A DNA stretch of 17,943 nt from Dehalococcoidales bacterium (lineage in GTDB: Bacteria; Chloroflexota; Dehalococcoidia; Dehalococcoidales; RBG-16-60-22), in assembly GCA_030639445.1 (NCBI GenBank), contig DAOWCR010000004.1:1-17943 (forward strand). Reading direction: 5' to 3'. How positions within the stretch are numbered: the stretch's first letter is position 1; each line of letters begins with the position of its first letter. The notes under the pieces were generated by a model, which ran no database searches, was not told where the DNA came from, and saw only the letters and a program-made list of their open reading frames with translations. Positions 5,868 through 12,171 of the stretch are shown piece by piece. Both the position numbers and the translations under genes were made by a program.

Positions 5868-6653
5868 TTGAGTAAGGTGATTGTGGTCAAGATAGGCGGG
5901 GTGGCTCTGGGAAGCAGTGACACCACTATGGAAGACCTGGTCTGTCTCCAGAAGCAGGGCCGGTCGCTGGTGGTCGTCCACGGCGGCGGCCAGCAATTGA
6001 CCGGGTGGCTTTCCCGGCAGGGGATTTCTACCCGGTTCGTCCACGGCAAACGGGTAACCGATGAAGCGACGCTGGAGGTGGCGGCGGCGGTGCTGGCCGG
6101 ACTGACCAATAAAGAGATTGTGGCCGCTCTCAATAACCGGGGAGGGCGGGCCATCGGCCTCAGCGGCGTGGACGGCGCCCTGCTGCAAAGTAAGATTGAG
6201 GATATAGAGCTGGGCTACGTGGGGGAAGTGGTGAAAGTGGACACGGCGATTCTGGAAACCCTGCTGGCGGCGGGCTATATTCCGGTTATTGCTCCGCTGG
6301 GCCTTCACTCGGCCGATAGACCGGCTGAGGCGCCGCCGATACTGAACATTAATGCCGACAGCGTGGCGGGCGAGATAGCGGTGGCCATGAGGGCGGCCGG
6401 CCTTATCTTTTTGACCGATGTGGCCGGTGTCGTTGACCGGTCGGGAAAGCTATTGCCACGGCTATCCACCCATGAAGCAAAGGCCTTGCTGGCTTCCGGG
6501 GTGGCTGCCGGGGGGATGATTCCCAAGATTCAAGCCTGCCTGAGAACTCTGGCGACGATGCCCACGGCGCGTATTATTGACGGCCGGGTGTCGCACGCCC
6601 TGCTCCGGGAGGTAGAGGGGCGAGGCGGCGGCACGACGATATATAAAGATTAG
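5868..6653 (+). CDS. argB: Acetylglutamate kinase (ArgB)
   Basis: A 261-residue amino-acid kinase that phosphorylates N-acetylglutamate with ATP, the second step of arginine synthesis. Landmarks are VVKIGG (6-11, Lys8 for phosphate), VHGGGQQLTGWL (37-48), the substrate arginine in KRVTDE (Arg62), NINADSVAGEIA (160-171, acetylglutamate-binding Asn162), FLTDVAGVVD (181-190) and AGGMIPK (214-220, Lys220). The lysine-pathway homologue LysZ is similar, but argJ and argD neighbours favour ArgB. It lacks the N-terminal helix typical of arginine-inhibited hexameric enzymes, so strong feedback inhibition is less likely; that is inference. The start is TTG (5868-5870) with GAGG about 7 bases upstream. 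A repeat-filled gap of about 270 bases separates it from argD. Confidence 0.94.
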   Translation: MSKVIVVKIGGVALGSSDTTMEDLVCLQKQGRSLVVVHGGGQQLTGWLSRQGISTRFVHGKRVTDEATLEVAAAVLAGLTNKEIVAALNNRGGRAIGLSGVDGALLQSKIEDIELGYVGEVVKVDTAILETLLAAGYIPVIAPLGLHSADRPAEAPPILNINADSVAGEIAVAMRAAGLIFLTDVAGVVDRSGKLLPRLSTHEAKALLASGVAAGGMIPKIQACLRTLATMPTARIIDGRVSHALLREVEGRGGGTTIYKD

Positions 6654-6697
6654 TGAGGGAGCTTTGGAGGGACGAAGCCTGAAAAAGGGAGAGTCAA

Positions 6698-6716
6698 AGA
6701 GAGGCGAAGCCTCTCT
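6698..6716. repeat. GAA-loop hairpin repeat
   Basis: AGAGAGGC (6698-6705), loop GAA, GCCTCTCT (6709-6716): a perfect 8-bp stem. The sequence AGAGAGGCGAAGCCTC is shared with 4438-4453, which identifies a dispersed module rather than chance. It lies between argB and argD. Confidence 0.65.
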
Positions 6717-6727
6717 GATAAACCCTT

Positions 6728-6756
6728 CCCCCTTCCCCTTGTCAAGGGGAAGGGGG
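6728..6756. repeat. G-rich palindromic repeat, full copy
   Basis: CCCCCTTCCCCTTG (6728-6741) and CAAGGGGAAGGGGG (6743-6756) around a central T, followed by ATAAAGGGGGATGGGGT. It is the same element as 4507-4535. It sits inside the arg cluster, between argB and argD. Confidence 0.8.
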
Positions 6757-6791
6757 ATAAAGGGGGATGGGGTTTTGGAAATCCCCCTTAG

Positions 6792-6812
6792 TCCCCCTTT
6801 ACGAAAGGGGGA
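6792..6812. repeat. C-run/G-run palindrome
   Basis: TCCCCCTTT (6792-6800), loop ACG, AAAGGGGGA (6804-6812): a perfect 9-bp stem. It belongs to the same general class as the neighbouring palindromes but is not the same sequence. Confidence 0.65.
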
Positions 6813-6832
6813 GACATATCGTGTAAAAAGGG

Positions 6833-6865
6833 ATTGCTTCGCCCTTCAACGGAAGGGCTCGCAAT
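6833..6865. repeat. ATTGC...GCAAT palindromic repeat
   Basis: ATTGC (6833-6837) and GCCCTTC (6841-6847) pair with GAAGGGC (6852-6858) and GCAAT (6861-6865), with a small internal loop. From memory, palindromes with GATTGCTTC...CGCAATGAC ends are dispersed in many environmental bacterial genomes; only one copy is in this window. Confidence 0.55.
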
Positions 6866-6927
6866 GACATATTGGAACATAAAAGTTAAAGGGGCAGGGA
6901 AAATCTCACCAGATGGGAGTTTGTAAA

Positions 6928-8112
6928 ATGAGTAGCTGGCCGGAACTGGAAAGTAAATACTTTATGCACACGGTGGACCGCGTACCGTTGACCCTGGTCA
7001 GGGGAGAAGGCGCGCGGGTGTGGGACGATAACGGCCGCCAGTACCTGGACTTTGTAGCCGGCTGGGCGGTCAACAGCCTGGGACACGCTCACCCGGCCAT
7101 TGCCCGGGCGGTGGCCGAGCAGGCGAGTACCCTGATTCAAACTTCAAATCAGTTCTACACCATCCCTCAGATTCAACTGGCCGAGCTTCTGGTCAAGAAT
7201 AGCTGCCTGGACAAGGTCTTTTTCAGTAATAGCGGGGCGGAAGCCAATGAAGGCGCGGTGAAGCTGGCCCGGCGGTACGGACAGCACCACCTGGCGGGAG
7301 CTTACGAGGTAATCAGCACCACCGGCTCGTTTCACGGGCGCACCCTGGCCATGGTGGCGGCTACCGGACAGGTCAAACACCAGAAGCCCTTTCTGCCCCT
7401 GCCCACCGGCTTTATCAACGTGGCGTATAATAATCTTGAGGCGATACAGGCGGTAACCAGTGCCCGGACCTGCGCGGTGATGCTGGAGCCGGTGCAGGGA
7501 GAGGGGGGCGTCATCCTGCCTGACGATAATTATCTGAGAAAAGTGAGGGACTGGTGTGACCGGAAAGGCATACTGCTTATTCTGGATGAGATTCAGACCG
7601 GCATGGGACGGCTGGGGACTCTTTTCGCCTACGAACAATACGGAATTAAGCCGGATATCATGACTCTGGCCAAGGGATTAGGTGGTGGCGTGCCCATCGG
7701 GGCGATTCTGGCCAGGGATAAAGTCTCCGTTTTTGTTCCCGGAGAACACGGCTCTACCTTTGGCGGTAATCCGCTGGCCTGTGCCGCCGCTTACGCCACG
7801 CTGAAGTTTATCCTTGACCATAATATTGCCGGCAATGCCGGGAAGGTGGGGCAGTACCTTTTGGACGGACTGGAAAAACTGAAGCGAAAATATGAGGTCG
7901 TTACCGATGTACGCGGGCGCGGGTTGCTGGTGGCCATAGAGTTTAACCAGGATATTGGCGCGTCACTGTTGACCGCCTGCCTGGAAAGAGGCCTGCTGGT
8001 CAACCGGGTGAAGCCCAATGCCCTGCGCCTGATGCCTCCCCTGACTATCGGCAACGATGAGGTTGATGAGGCACTGGGCATTCTGGACGAAGCGCTCTCC
8101 AGCAGTGCTTGA
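6928..8112 (+). CDS. argD: Acetylornithine aminotransferase (ArgD)
   Basis: A 394-residue class-III, PLP-dependent aminotransferase of normal length. It interconverts N-acetylglutamate semialdehyde and N-acetylornithine, the step between ArgC and ArgJ. Landmarks, numbered from this start, are FVAGWAVNSLGHAHP (42-56), FSNSGAEANEGAVKLAR (99-115), GSFHGRT (133-139), the cofactor aspartate in LDEIQTGMGRLG (Asp220), and the Schiff-base lysine in LAKGLGGGVPIGA (Lys249). The ATG at 6928 has GGGAG 8 bases upstream. The ATG at 6913 would add five residues, with a poorer, more distant AGGG. Succinyl-ornithine or succinyl-diaminopimelate substrates are possible, since ArgD proteins often serve lysine synthesis too. 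It ends 44 bases before the next gene. Confidence 0.93.
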   Translation: MSSWPELESKYFMHTVDRVPLTLVRGEGARVWDDNGRQYLDFVAGWAVNSLGHAHPAIARAVAEQASTLIQTSNQFYTIPQIQLAELLVKNSCLDKVFFSNSGAEANEGAVKLARRYGQHHLAGAYEVISTTGSFHGRTLAMVAATGQVKHQKPFLPLPTGFINVAYNNLEAIQAVTSARTCAVMLEPVQGEGGVILPDDNYLRKVRDWCDRKGILLILDEIQTGMGRLGTLFAYEQYGIKPDIMTLAKGLGGGVPIGAILARDKVSVFVPGEHGSTFGGNPLACAAAYATLKFILDHNIAGNAGKVGQYLLDGLEKLKRKYEVVTDVRGRGLLVAIEFNQDIGASLLTACLERGLLVNRVKPNALRLMPPLTIGNDEVDEALGILDEALSSSA

Positions 8113-8143
8113 CCGGGGTATTACATTAAAGGCCGATTTGTGA

Positions 8144-8149
8144 GATAAT
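8144..8149 (+). promoter_or_regulatory. Candidate -10 box, leaderless start of the membrane hydrolase gene
   Basis: GATAAT (8144-8149) lies exactly 7 bases before the ATG at 8157. I see no good -35 at 16-18 bases, so this is weaker than the argJ case. The region just upstream of the ATG has no ribosome-binding site. Confidence 0.4.
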
Positions 8150-8156
8150 ATCAAAA

Positions 8157-9068
8157 ATGGCGAACAATCTGCGTAAACTCGGCATACTGGTGGCCTTAGC
8201 CGCAGTGCTGCTCCTCGGGGTGGTGCTGGTTGCCGTGGCCTATACGGCGGTGGGGGTAACCCGTGATGTCGAGATGGGCGGGAGCCCGTTATACACACCT
8301 GGCCTGGCCGCGGTGCCGGAGTCGGTCGCCGAGGATGCCGTCGAACTGGCGCTGGAATTATTCGGGGACTACCAGGCAAAGTCCCAGGATTTTACCAATC
8401 AGTTGCTGGCCATGTATGTGGAGGCCAGGGACCGGGATTTTGTGGTCATCTTCAATTCGGGTGGCTGGGGGTGGAAATTCCTGGATAACTCTCCGGGCTG
8501 GTGCACCATTTTTGACGGCATTGAGTCCGAGTTAGCCAGCATGGGCTATACCTCGCTGATGCTGGACTATCAGCGGACGGAAAGTAATCTCCGCGGGATG
8601 ATTGACGAGTTCGTGGAGCTACTGGCGGTCTATCCGTCCAAGGCGGAGAACCTGGCCTACCGGGTGGAGTTTCTCACCAGCCACATTCCTGACCTCAAGG
8701 TTATCATCACCGGGGAAAGTAACGGCACCGTTATTGCCGATACGGCCATGAATATTTTGCGGGATAACCCGCAGGTCTACAGCGTTCAAACCGGCTCTCC
8801 TTTCTGGCACCGTAATGCTATGCTGGACAGGACGCTATTGTTGAACGGTAATGGCGTAATGCCTGATTCCTTCAGCCAGGGGGATGTTCCCACCATACTC
8901 TGGGCCAGTCTGAAAGATTTGGTTGGCCAGTATCCCCCGGAAGAGGAAGCACCGGGTAAGATACTGACGGTTCTCCGGGCACCGGGGCACGACTACCGCT
9001 GGCAATATCCGGCGGTCTATTCTGAAATAAAAGGTTTCTTGACGCAGAACTTTAGCTTCAAGCAGTGA
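8157..9068 (+). CDS. Membrane-anchored alpha/beta-hydrolase-like protein
   Basis: A 303-residue protein that I do not recognise as a named family. The N-terminus is a short positive stretch (MANNLRKLG) and one hydrophobic helix (about 9-32) with no lipobox cysteine, so it is probably an uncleaved anchor with the body outside the membrane. The rest resembles an alpha/beta hydrolase or lipase: strand VVIFNSGGWGWKF (96-108) for the oxyanion hole, LMLDYQRTESN (134-144), the nucleophile-elbow-like ITGESNG with Ser188, and a C-terminal PGHDYRWQYP with His278 as likely catalytic histidine. Asp243 or Asp254 could be the acid. Substrate unknown. The ATG is supported by a possible leaderless -10. It follows argD by 44 bases on the same strand but need not share its function. 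Confidence 0.72.
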   Translation: MANNLRKLGILVALAAVLLLGVVLVAVAYTAVGVTRDVEMGGSPLYTPGLAAVPESVAEDAVELALELFGDYQAKSQDFTNQLLAMYVEARDRDFVVIFNSGGWGWKFLDNSPGWCTIFDGIESELASMGYTSLMLDYQRTESNLRGMIDEFVELLAVYPSKAENLAYRVEFLTSHIPDLKVIITGESNGTVIADTAMNILRDNPQVYSVQTGSPFWHRNAMLDRTLLLNGNGVMPDSFSQGDVPTILWASLKDLVGQYPPEEEAPGKILTVLRAPGHDYRWQYPAVYSEIKGFLTQNFSFKQ

Positions 9069-9235
9069 TAAACCCTCAACATGGCGATTGAGGCCCGGCT
9101 CACGGAGAAGGTGGGTGAGGCTGGCGATAAGCGCCATATCGTCCGTTCCGGAATGACTAGGTGGCGCAGGTATTGGCTGTTGCCAGAAAGATAATCGGGG
9201 GAGAAGAAGTTCAGGTAAGGCGGAGCTCCTCTTTA

Positions 9236-9352
9236 CTAAAATACTAAATACTAATTCTCAAGCTCTAAACAATATCAAATAACCAAAATCCAAAGAAACC
9301 AAACAATTTTGGATTTGTTTTGGATTTAGAAATTAGAGTTTATAGTTTCTAT
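9236..9352. repeat. AT-rich interspersed inverted repeat
   Basis: A low-GC stretch in GC-rich surroundings. AAATCCAAA (9286-9294) is complementary to TTTGGATTT at 9308-9316 and again at 9319-9327; the 10-mer TTTTGGATTT occurs twice in tandem (9307-9316 and 9318-9327). The outer parts (ACTAAATACTAATTCT on the left, AGAAATTAGAG on the right) pair imperfectly. The gap 9069-9379 holds this repeat; 9069-9235 contains only an unsupported 37-codon ORF. Confidence 0.55.
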
Positions 9353-9379
9353 GAAAGAGGGGGCAGGTCACCGGATAAG

Positions 9380-9568
9380 CTAGGCCGCTTTGGCCGCTTT
9401 ATGCTGGGTGCGCAGGCAGCGGGTGCACAGTTTGAGCCGTTTCATCTGGCCGTTTATGTTGACCTTCGCCGGGTGAATATTGGGCAGAAAGCGGCGGTTG
9501 GTGTGGCGCTTGGAGTGGCTGACATTATGGCCGAACTGCGGTATTTTGCCGCATAAATCGCACTTCAA
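9380..9568 (-). CDS. rpmB: 50S ribosomal protein bL28
   Basis: A 62-residue ribosomal protein of the large subunit, normal length. It starts MKCDLCGKIPQFGHNVSHSK, followed by arginine-rich NRRFLPNIHPAKVNINGQ and the C-terminal LKLCTRCLRT. Cys3/Cys6 and the second CxxC pair mark the zinc-binding (C+) form. The start codon is TTG (9566-9568) with AAGGAG (9577-9582) 8 bases upstream. It is transcribed divergently from fakA, and its ribosome-binding site abuts the -35 box of the fakA promoter. rpmB beside fakA and recG is a neighbourhood also seen in Firmicutes. Confidence 0.95.
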   Translation of the reverse strand: MKCDLCGKIPQFGHNVSHSKRHTNRRFLPNIHPAKVNINGQMKRLKLCTRCLRTQHKAAKAA

Positions 9569-9581
9569 TCTGGATTCTCCT

Positions 9582-9610
9582 TTGACTCTGAAATAGACTT
9601 AGTGTAATAT
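9582..9610 (+). promoter_or_regulatory. Promoter of the fakA-degV-recG operon
   Basis: TTGACT (9582-9587), a 17-base spacer and TAATAT (9605-9610). Transcription would start near 9617, giving an untranslated leader of about 50 bases before the ATG at 9668, with a modest AAGGAC near 9655 as ribosome-binding site. Confidence 0.5.
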
Positions 9611-9667
9611 GTATAAACCAATTAGATACTAGCATAGTCAGGCTGGGCCTGGCAAGGACGATGTAAA

Positions 9668-11299
9668 ATGAAGCAGGTTAATACCATCGGCGGCCAGGAT
9701 TTAAGGGAAATGTTCGCCGCGGCCGCCGGCTGGTTGGAGAAAAGCTCTTCCGAGATTGATGCCCTGAACGTTTTTCCGGTGCCTGACGGCGATACCGGGA
9801 CCAACATGCTGCTGACCATGCGTTCCACGATAGAAGAAGCCTATCGGGCGCCGGACAATAGCGCCGCGGCGGTGGCCCAGGCGATGGCCAAGGGGGCCTT
9901 GATGGGGGCGCGGGGAAACAGCGGCGTTATTTTATCGCAGATTCTGCGCGGGCTGGCCCAGAGCCTGGCGGAAAAAGAAACGTTTACCGCCGTTGAGCTG
10001 GCCAGCGCCCTGCAGCAGTCAGCGGCCATGGCCTACAACGGGTTGAGCAACCCCGTGGAAGGGACAATGCTCACCGTCATCAAAGACGTGGCCGCCGCCG
10101 CCCAGGCGCAGGTTGCCGGTGATGGCGACGACCTGATTCCGGTCATGGAGGCGGTGGTTGACGCCGCCAGTGAGTCGGTGGCCAACACTCCTAACCTGCT
10201 CCGGGTGCTGAGGGAGGCCGGGGTGGTGGACGCCGGCGGGCAGGGCCTGTATACCATCCTGGAGGGCGCTCTCCGTTATCTCCGGGGTGAAATGGAGCAG
10301 ATGCGGTTCCGCAAGCCGCAAATAATCGTCGGTGATATTCATGCCACCAAGCTGCCGGAGATGATAGCGGCGGATGAGATACCCTACGGGTATTGCACCG
10401 AATTTCTGCTCAAGGGAGAGAAGATTGACACGGGCAAGATTAAAAAGAAGCTGGAAAAGAAGGGCGAGTCTCTGATTGTCGTCGGTGATGAGGCGGCCGT
10501 CAGGATTCATATTCATACTTTAGACCCGGGCGAGGTGCTCGCTTACACCGCCGACCTGGGCACCATGCACCAGGTATCAATTCGGAATATGGATGAGCAG
10601 CACCAGGACTATCTGGAGATGCAGAGAGAGAAAGCCCCGGCCGTTGATACCGGTATTATCGTGGTGGTGGCCGGTGACGGGCTTACCGAGGTTTTCACCA
10701 GCCTGGGGGCGTCGGCCGTAGTTCCCGGCGGGCAGACCATGAACCCGAGCACCAAAGACCTGCTCCAGGCGGTGGAGCGGGTGGCCTCGGATAAGATTAT
10801 TATGCTACCCAACAACAAAAATATCGTGGCGGCGGCCAACCAGGTCCAGTCTTTGACCGAGAAAACTATTGAAGTGGTGCCGACGAAGACGATTCCCCAG
10901 GGAGTGGCCGCGCTTTTAGCCTTTGATTATGAGGCGAACCTGGAAACAAATACTCAGCTGATGCAGAAAGCGGCCGCCGCAGTAAGGTCTATTGAAATTA
11001 CCCGGGCGGTGCGCGCCACCCGGCTGGGCGGACTGGAGATTAAGAAAAAGCAGCCCATCGGCTTCCTGGAGGGAGACCTGGTGGCGGTGGGCAATAGTAC
11101 CACTGATGTCCTGGACCAGGTGCTGGCCCGGTTAGATCTGGAAAAAGCTGAGGTGATTACCGTTTACTGCGGGGCTGACGCCGAAACGGATGAGGCGGAA
11201 CAGGTCAGCGGCAGTATCCGGGAGAAGTACCCGCAGTTACAGATTGAGGTAATTCAGGGCGGCCAGCCTCACTATGATTACATCGTTTCTGTTGAATAG
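9668..11299 (+). CDS. fakA: DAK2-domain fatty acid kinase subunit FakA (YloV family)
   Basis: A 543-residue protein, the usual length for FakA/YloV. The N-terminal DhaL-like ATP-binding domain (about 1-205) carries NVFPVPDGDTGTNM (34-47), whose Asp40 and Asp42 coordinate Mg-ATP, and GARGNSGVILSQ (80-91). The middle domain has VRIHIHTLDPGEVL with His281 and His283, a conserved pair in FakA. The C-terminal domain (about 320-543) includes PTKTIPQGVAALLAFD. In Firmicutes FakA phosphorylates fatty acids held by a FakB (DegV-family) partner, giving acyl-phosphate for phospholipid synthesis. A DegV-family gene follows 14 bases downstream, which supports that pairing. A role in other dihydroxyacetone-kinase-like reactions is less likely, as no DhaK gene is present. 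Confidence 0.9.
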   Translation: MKQVNTIGGQDLREMFAAAAGWLEKSSSEIDALNVFPVPDGDTGTNMLLTMRSTIEEAYRAPDNSAAAVAQAMAKGALMGARGNSGVILSQILRGLAQSLAEKETFTAVELASALQQSAAMAYNGLSNPVEGTMLTVIKDVAAAAQAQVAGDGDDLIPVMEAVVDAASESVANTPNLLRVLREAGVVDAGGQGLYTILEGALRYLRGEMEQMRFRKPQIIVGDIHATKLPEMIAADEIPYGYCTEFLLKGEKIDTGKIKKKLEKKGESLIVVGDEAAVRIHIHTLDPGEVLAYTADLGTMHQVSIRNMDEQHQDYLEMQREKAPAVDTGIIVVVAGDGLTEVFTSLGASAVVPGGQTMNPSTKDLLQAVERVASDKIIMLPNNKNIVAAANQVQSLTEKTIEVVPTKTIPQGVAALLAFDYEANLETNTQLMQKAAAAVRSIEITRAVRATRLGGLEIKKKQPIGFLEGDLVAVGNSTTDVLDQVLARLDLEKAEVITVYCGADAETDEAEQVSGSIREKYPQLQIEVIQGGQPHYDYIVSVE

Positions 11300-11313
11300 A
11301 AGGGGGGCTCACT

Positions 11314-12159
11314 ATGGCGGTTAAAATAATTACGGATAGCCTGTCGGACATTACCGGTGACCTGGTTGGGGAGCTGGGGATAAACGTGGTGCCACTCTAC
11401 GTGCGTTTTGGCGAGGAGGTGTACCGGGACAGGATTGAAATGACCACCGATGAATTTTACCGCCGGCTGGTGCAGGACGCCGCCCTGCCGTCGACGACAC
11501 AGCCGACGCCCCATGATTTTCTGGAAATTTACCAGAAACTGGCCAAGGAGACCGATGAAATTCTGGTGATTACCCTGTCCAGCAAGCTCAGCGGCACCTA
11601 TCAGTCGGCGCTACAGGCCAAGAATCTACTGGAAGGGAAATGCCGGGTTGAAATCGTTGACTCTCAGACGGTGGCCATGGGCTTGGGACTGATAGTTGTC
11701 AGCACGGTCAAGGCGGCCCGGGCGGGGGCCGGTCTGGACAAACTGGTTGATTTTGTGCAGCGGGCGATGGCCCGGTCACATCTTATTTGCTATTTTGATA
11801 CCCTGAAGTACCTGGCCAAGGGAGGGCGTATCGGCAAGGCACAGGGCTTTGTGGGCTCAGTGCTATCGTTTAAGCCGATACTCACCATAAAAGACGGGGT
11901 GATGTCGCCGATAACCAGGGTGCGGTCTAAGGCCGCCGGAATCGACTATTTATCTAACTCGGCCGCCAATTTTCCCAATGTTGAAGCGCTGGCGGTGGAG
12001 CATTGCACTACTCCGGATGATGCCGAGGCGCTGGTTGAGCGTTTCAGTTCGTTTTTCCCCAGGGAACGCATCTACCGGTCAACCATCAGCCCGGTGGTGG
12101 GCACCTATGCCGGCCCGGGCGCCCTGGCGGTATCTGTCCTGGAAGCGGAAAAGGCGTGA
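11314..12159 (+). CDS. DegV family protein, probable fatty-acid-binding FakB
   Basis: A 281-residue DegV-family protein of full length. Landmarks are KIITDSLSDI (4-13), ALPSTTQPTPHDF (57-69), TLSSKLSGTYQSA (87-99) with Ser93 in the fatty-acid carboxylate site, DTLKYLAKGGRIGK (162-175), and the C-terminal GTYAGPGALAV (263-273). Most DegV/FakB proteins have a histidine where this one has Tyr265, an unusual change at the ligand-binding motif. It is preceded by a strong AAGGGGGG ribosome-binding site and lies 14 bases after fakA, so it is the natural FakB partner. recG starts 12 bases after its stop. Ligand chain length or saturation cannot be told. Confidence 0.88.
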   Translation: MAVKIITDSLSDITGDLVGELGINVVPLYVRFGEEVYRDRIEMTTDEFYRRLVQDAALPSTTQPTPHDFLEIYQKLAKETDEILVITLSSKLSGTYQSALQAKNLLEGKCRVEIVDSQTVAMGLGLIVVSTVKAARAGAGLDKLVDFVQRAMARSHLICYFDTLKYLAKGGRIGKAQGFVGSVLSFKPILTIKDGVMSPITRVRSKAAGIDYLSNSAANFPNVEALAVEHCTTPDDAEALVERFSSFFPRERIYRSTISPVVGTYAGPGALAVSVLEAEKA

Positions 12160-12171
12160 CATCAGTCAAAA

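Noticed and set aside
849..6865. CRISPR array.
   Set aside because: The repeats are palindromes at irregular distances of hundreds to thousands of bases, without regular spacers or cas genes.
6664..6867. 67-codon plus-strand ORF between argB and argD.
   Set aside because: It runs through four palindromic repeats and its translation simply reflects them.
9081..9194. 37-codon plus-strand ORF starting MAIEARLTEK after the membrane hydrolase gene.
   Set aside because: No ribosome-binding site, no leaderless -10 box, no recognisable family, and basic/Trp-rich content like random GC-rich reading.
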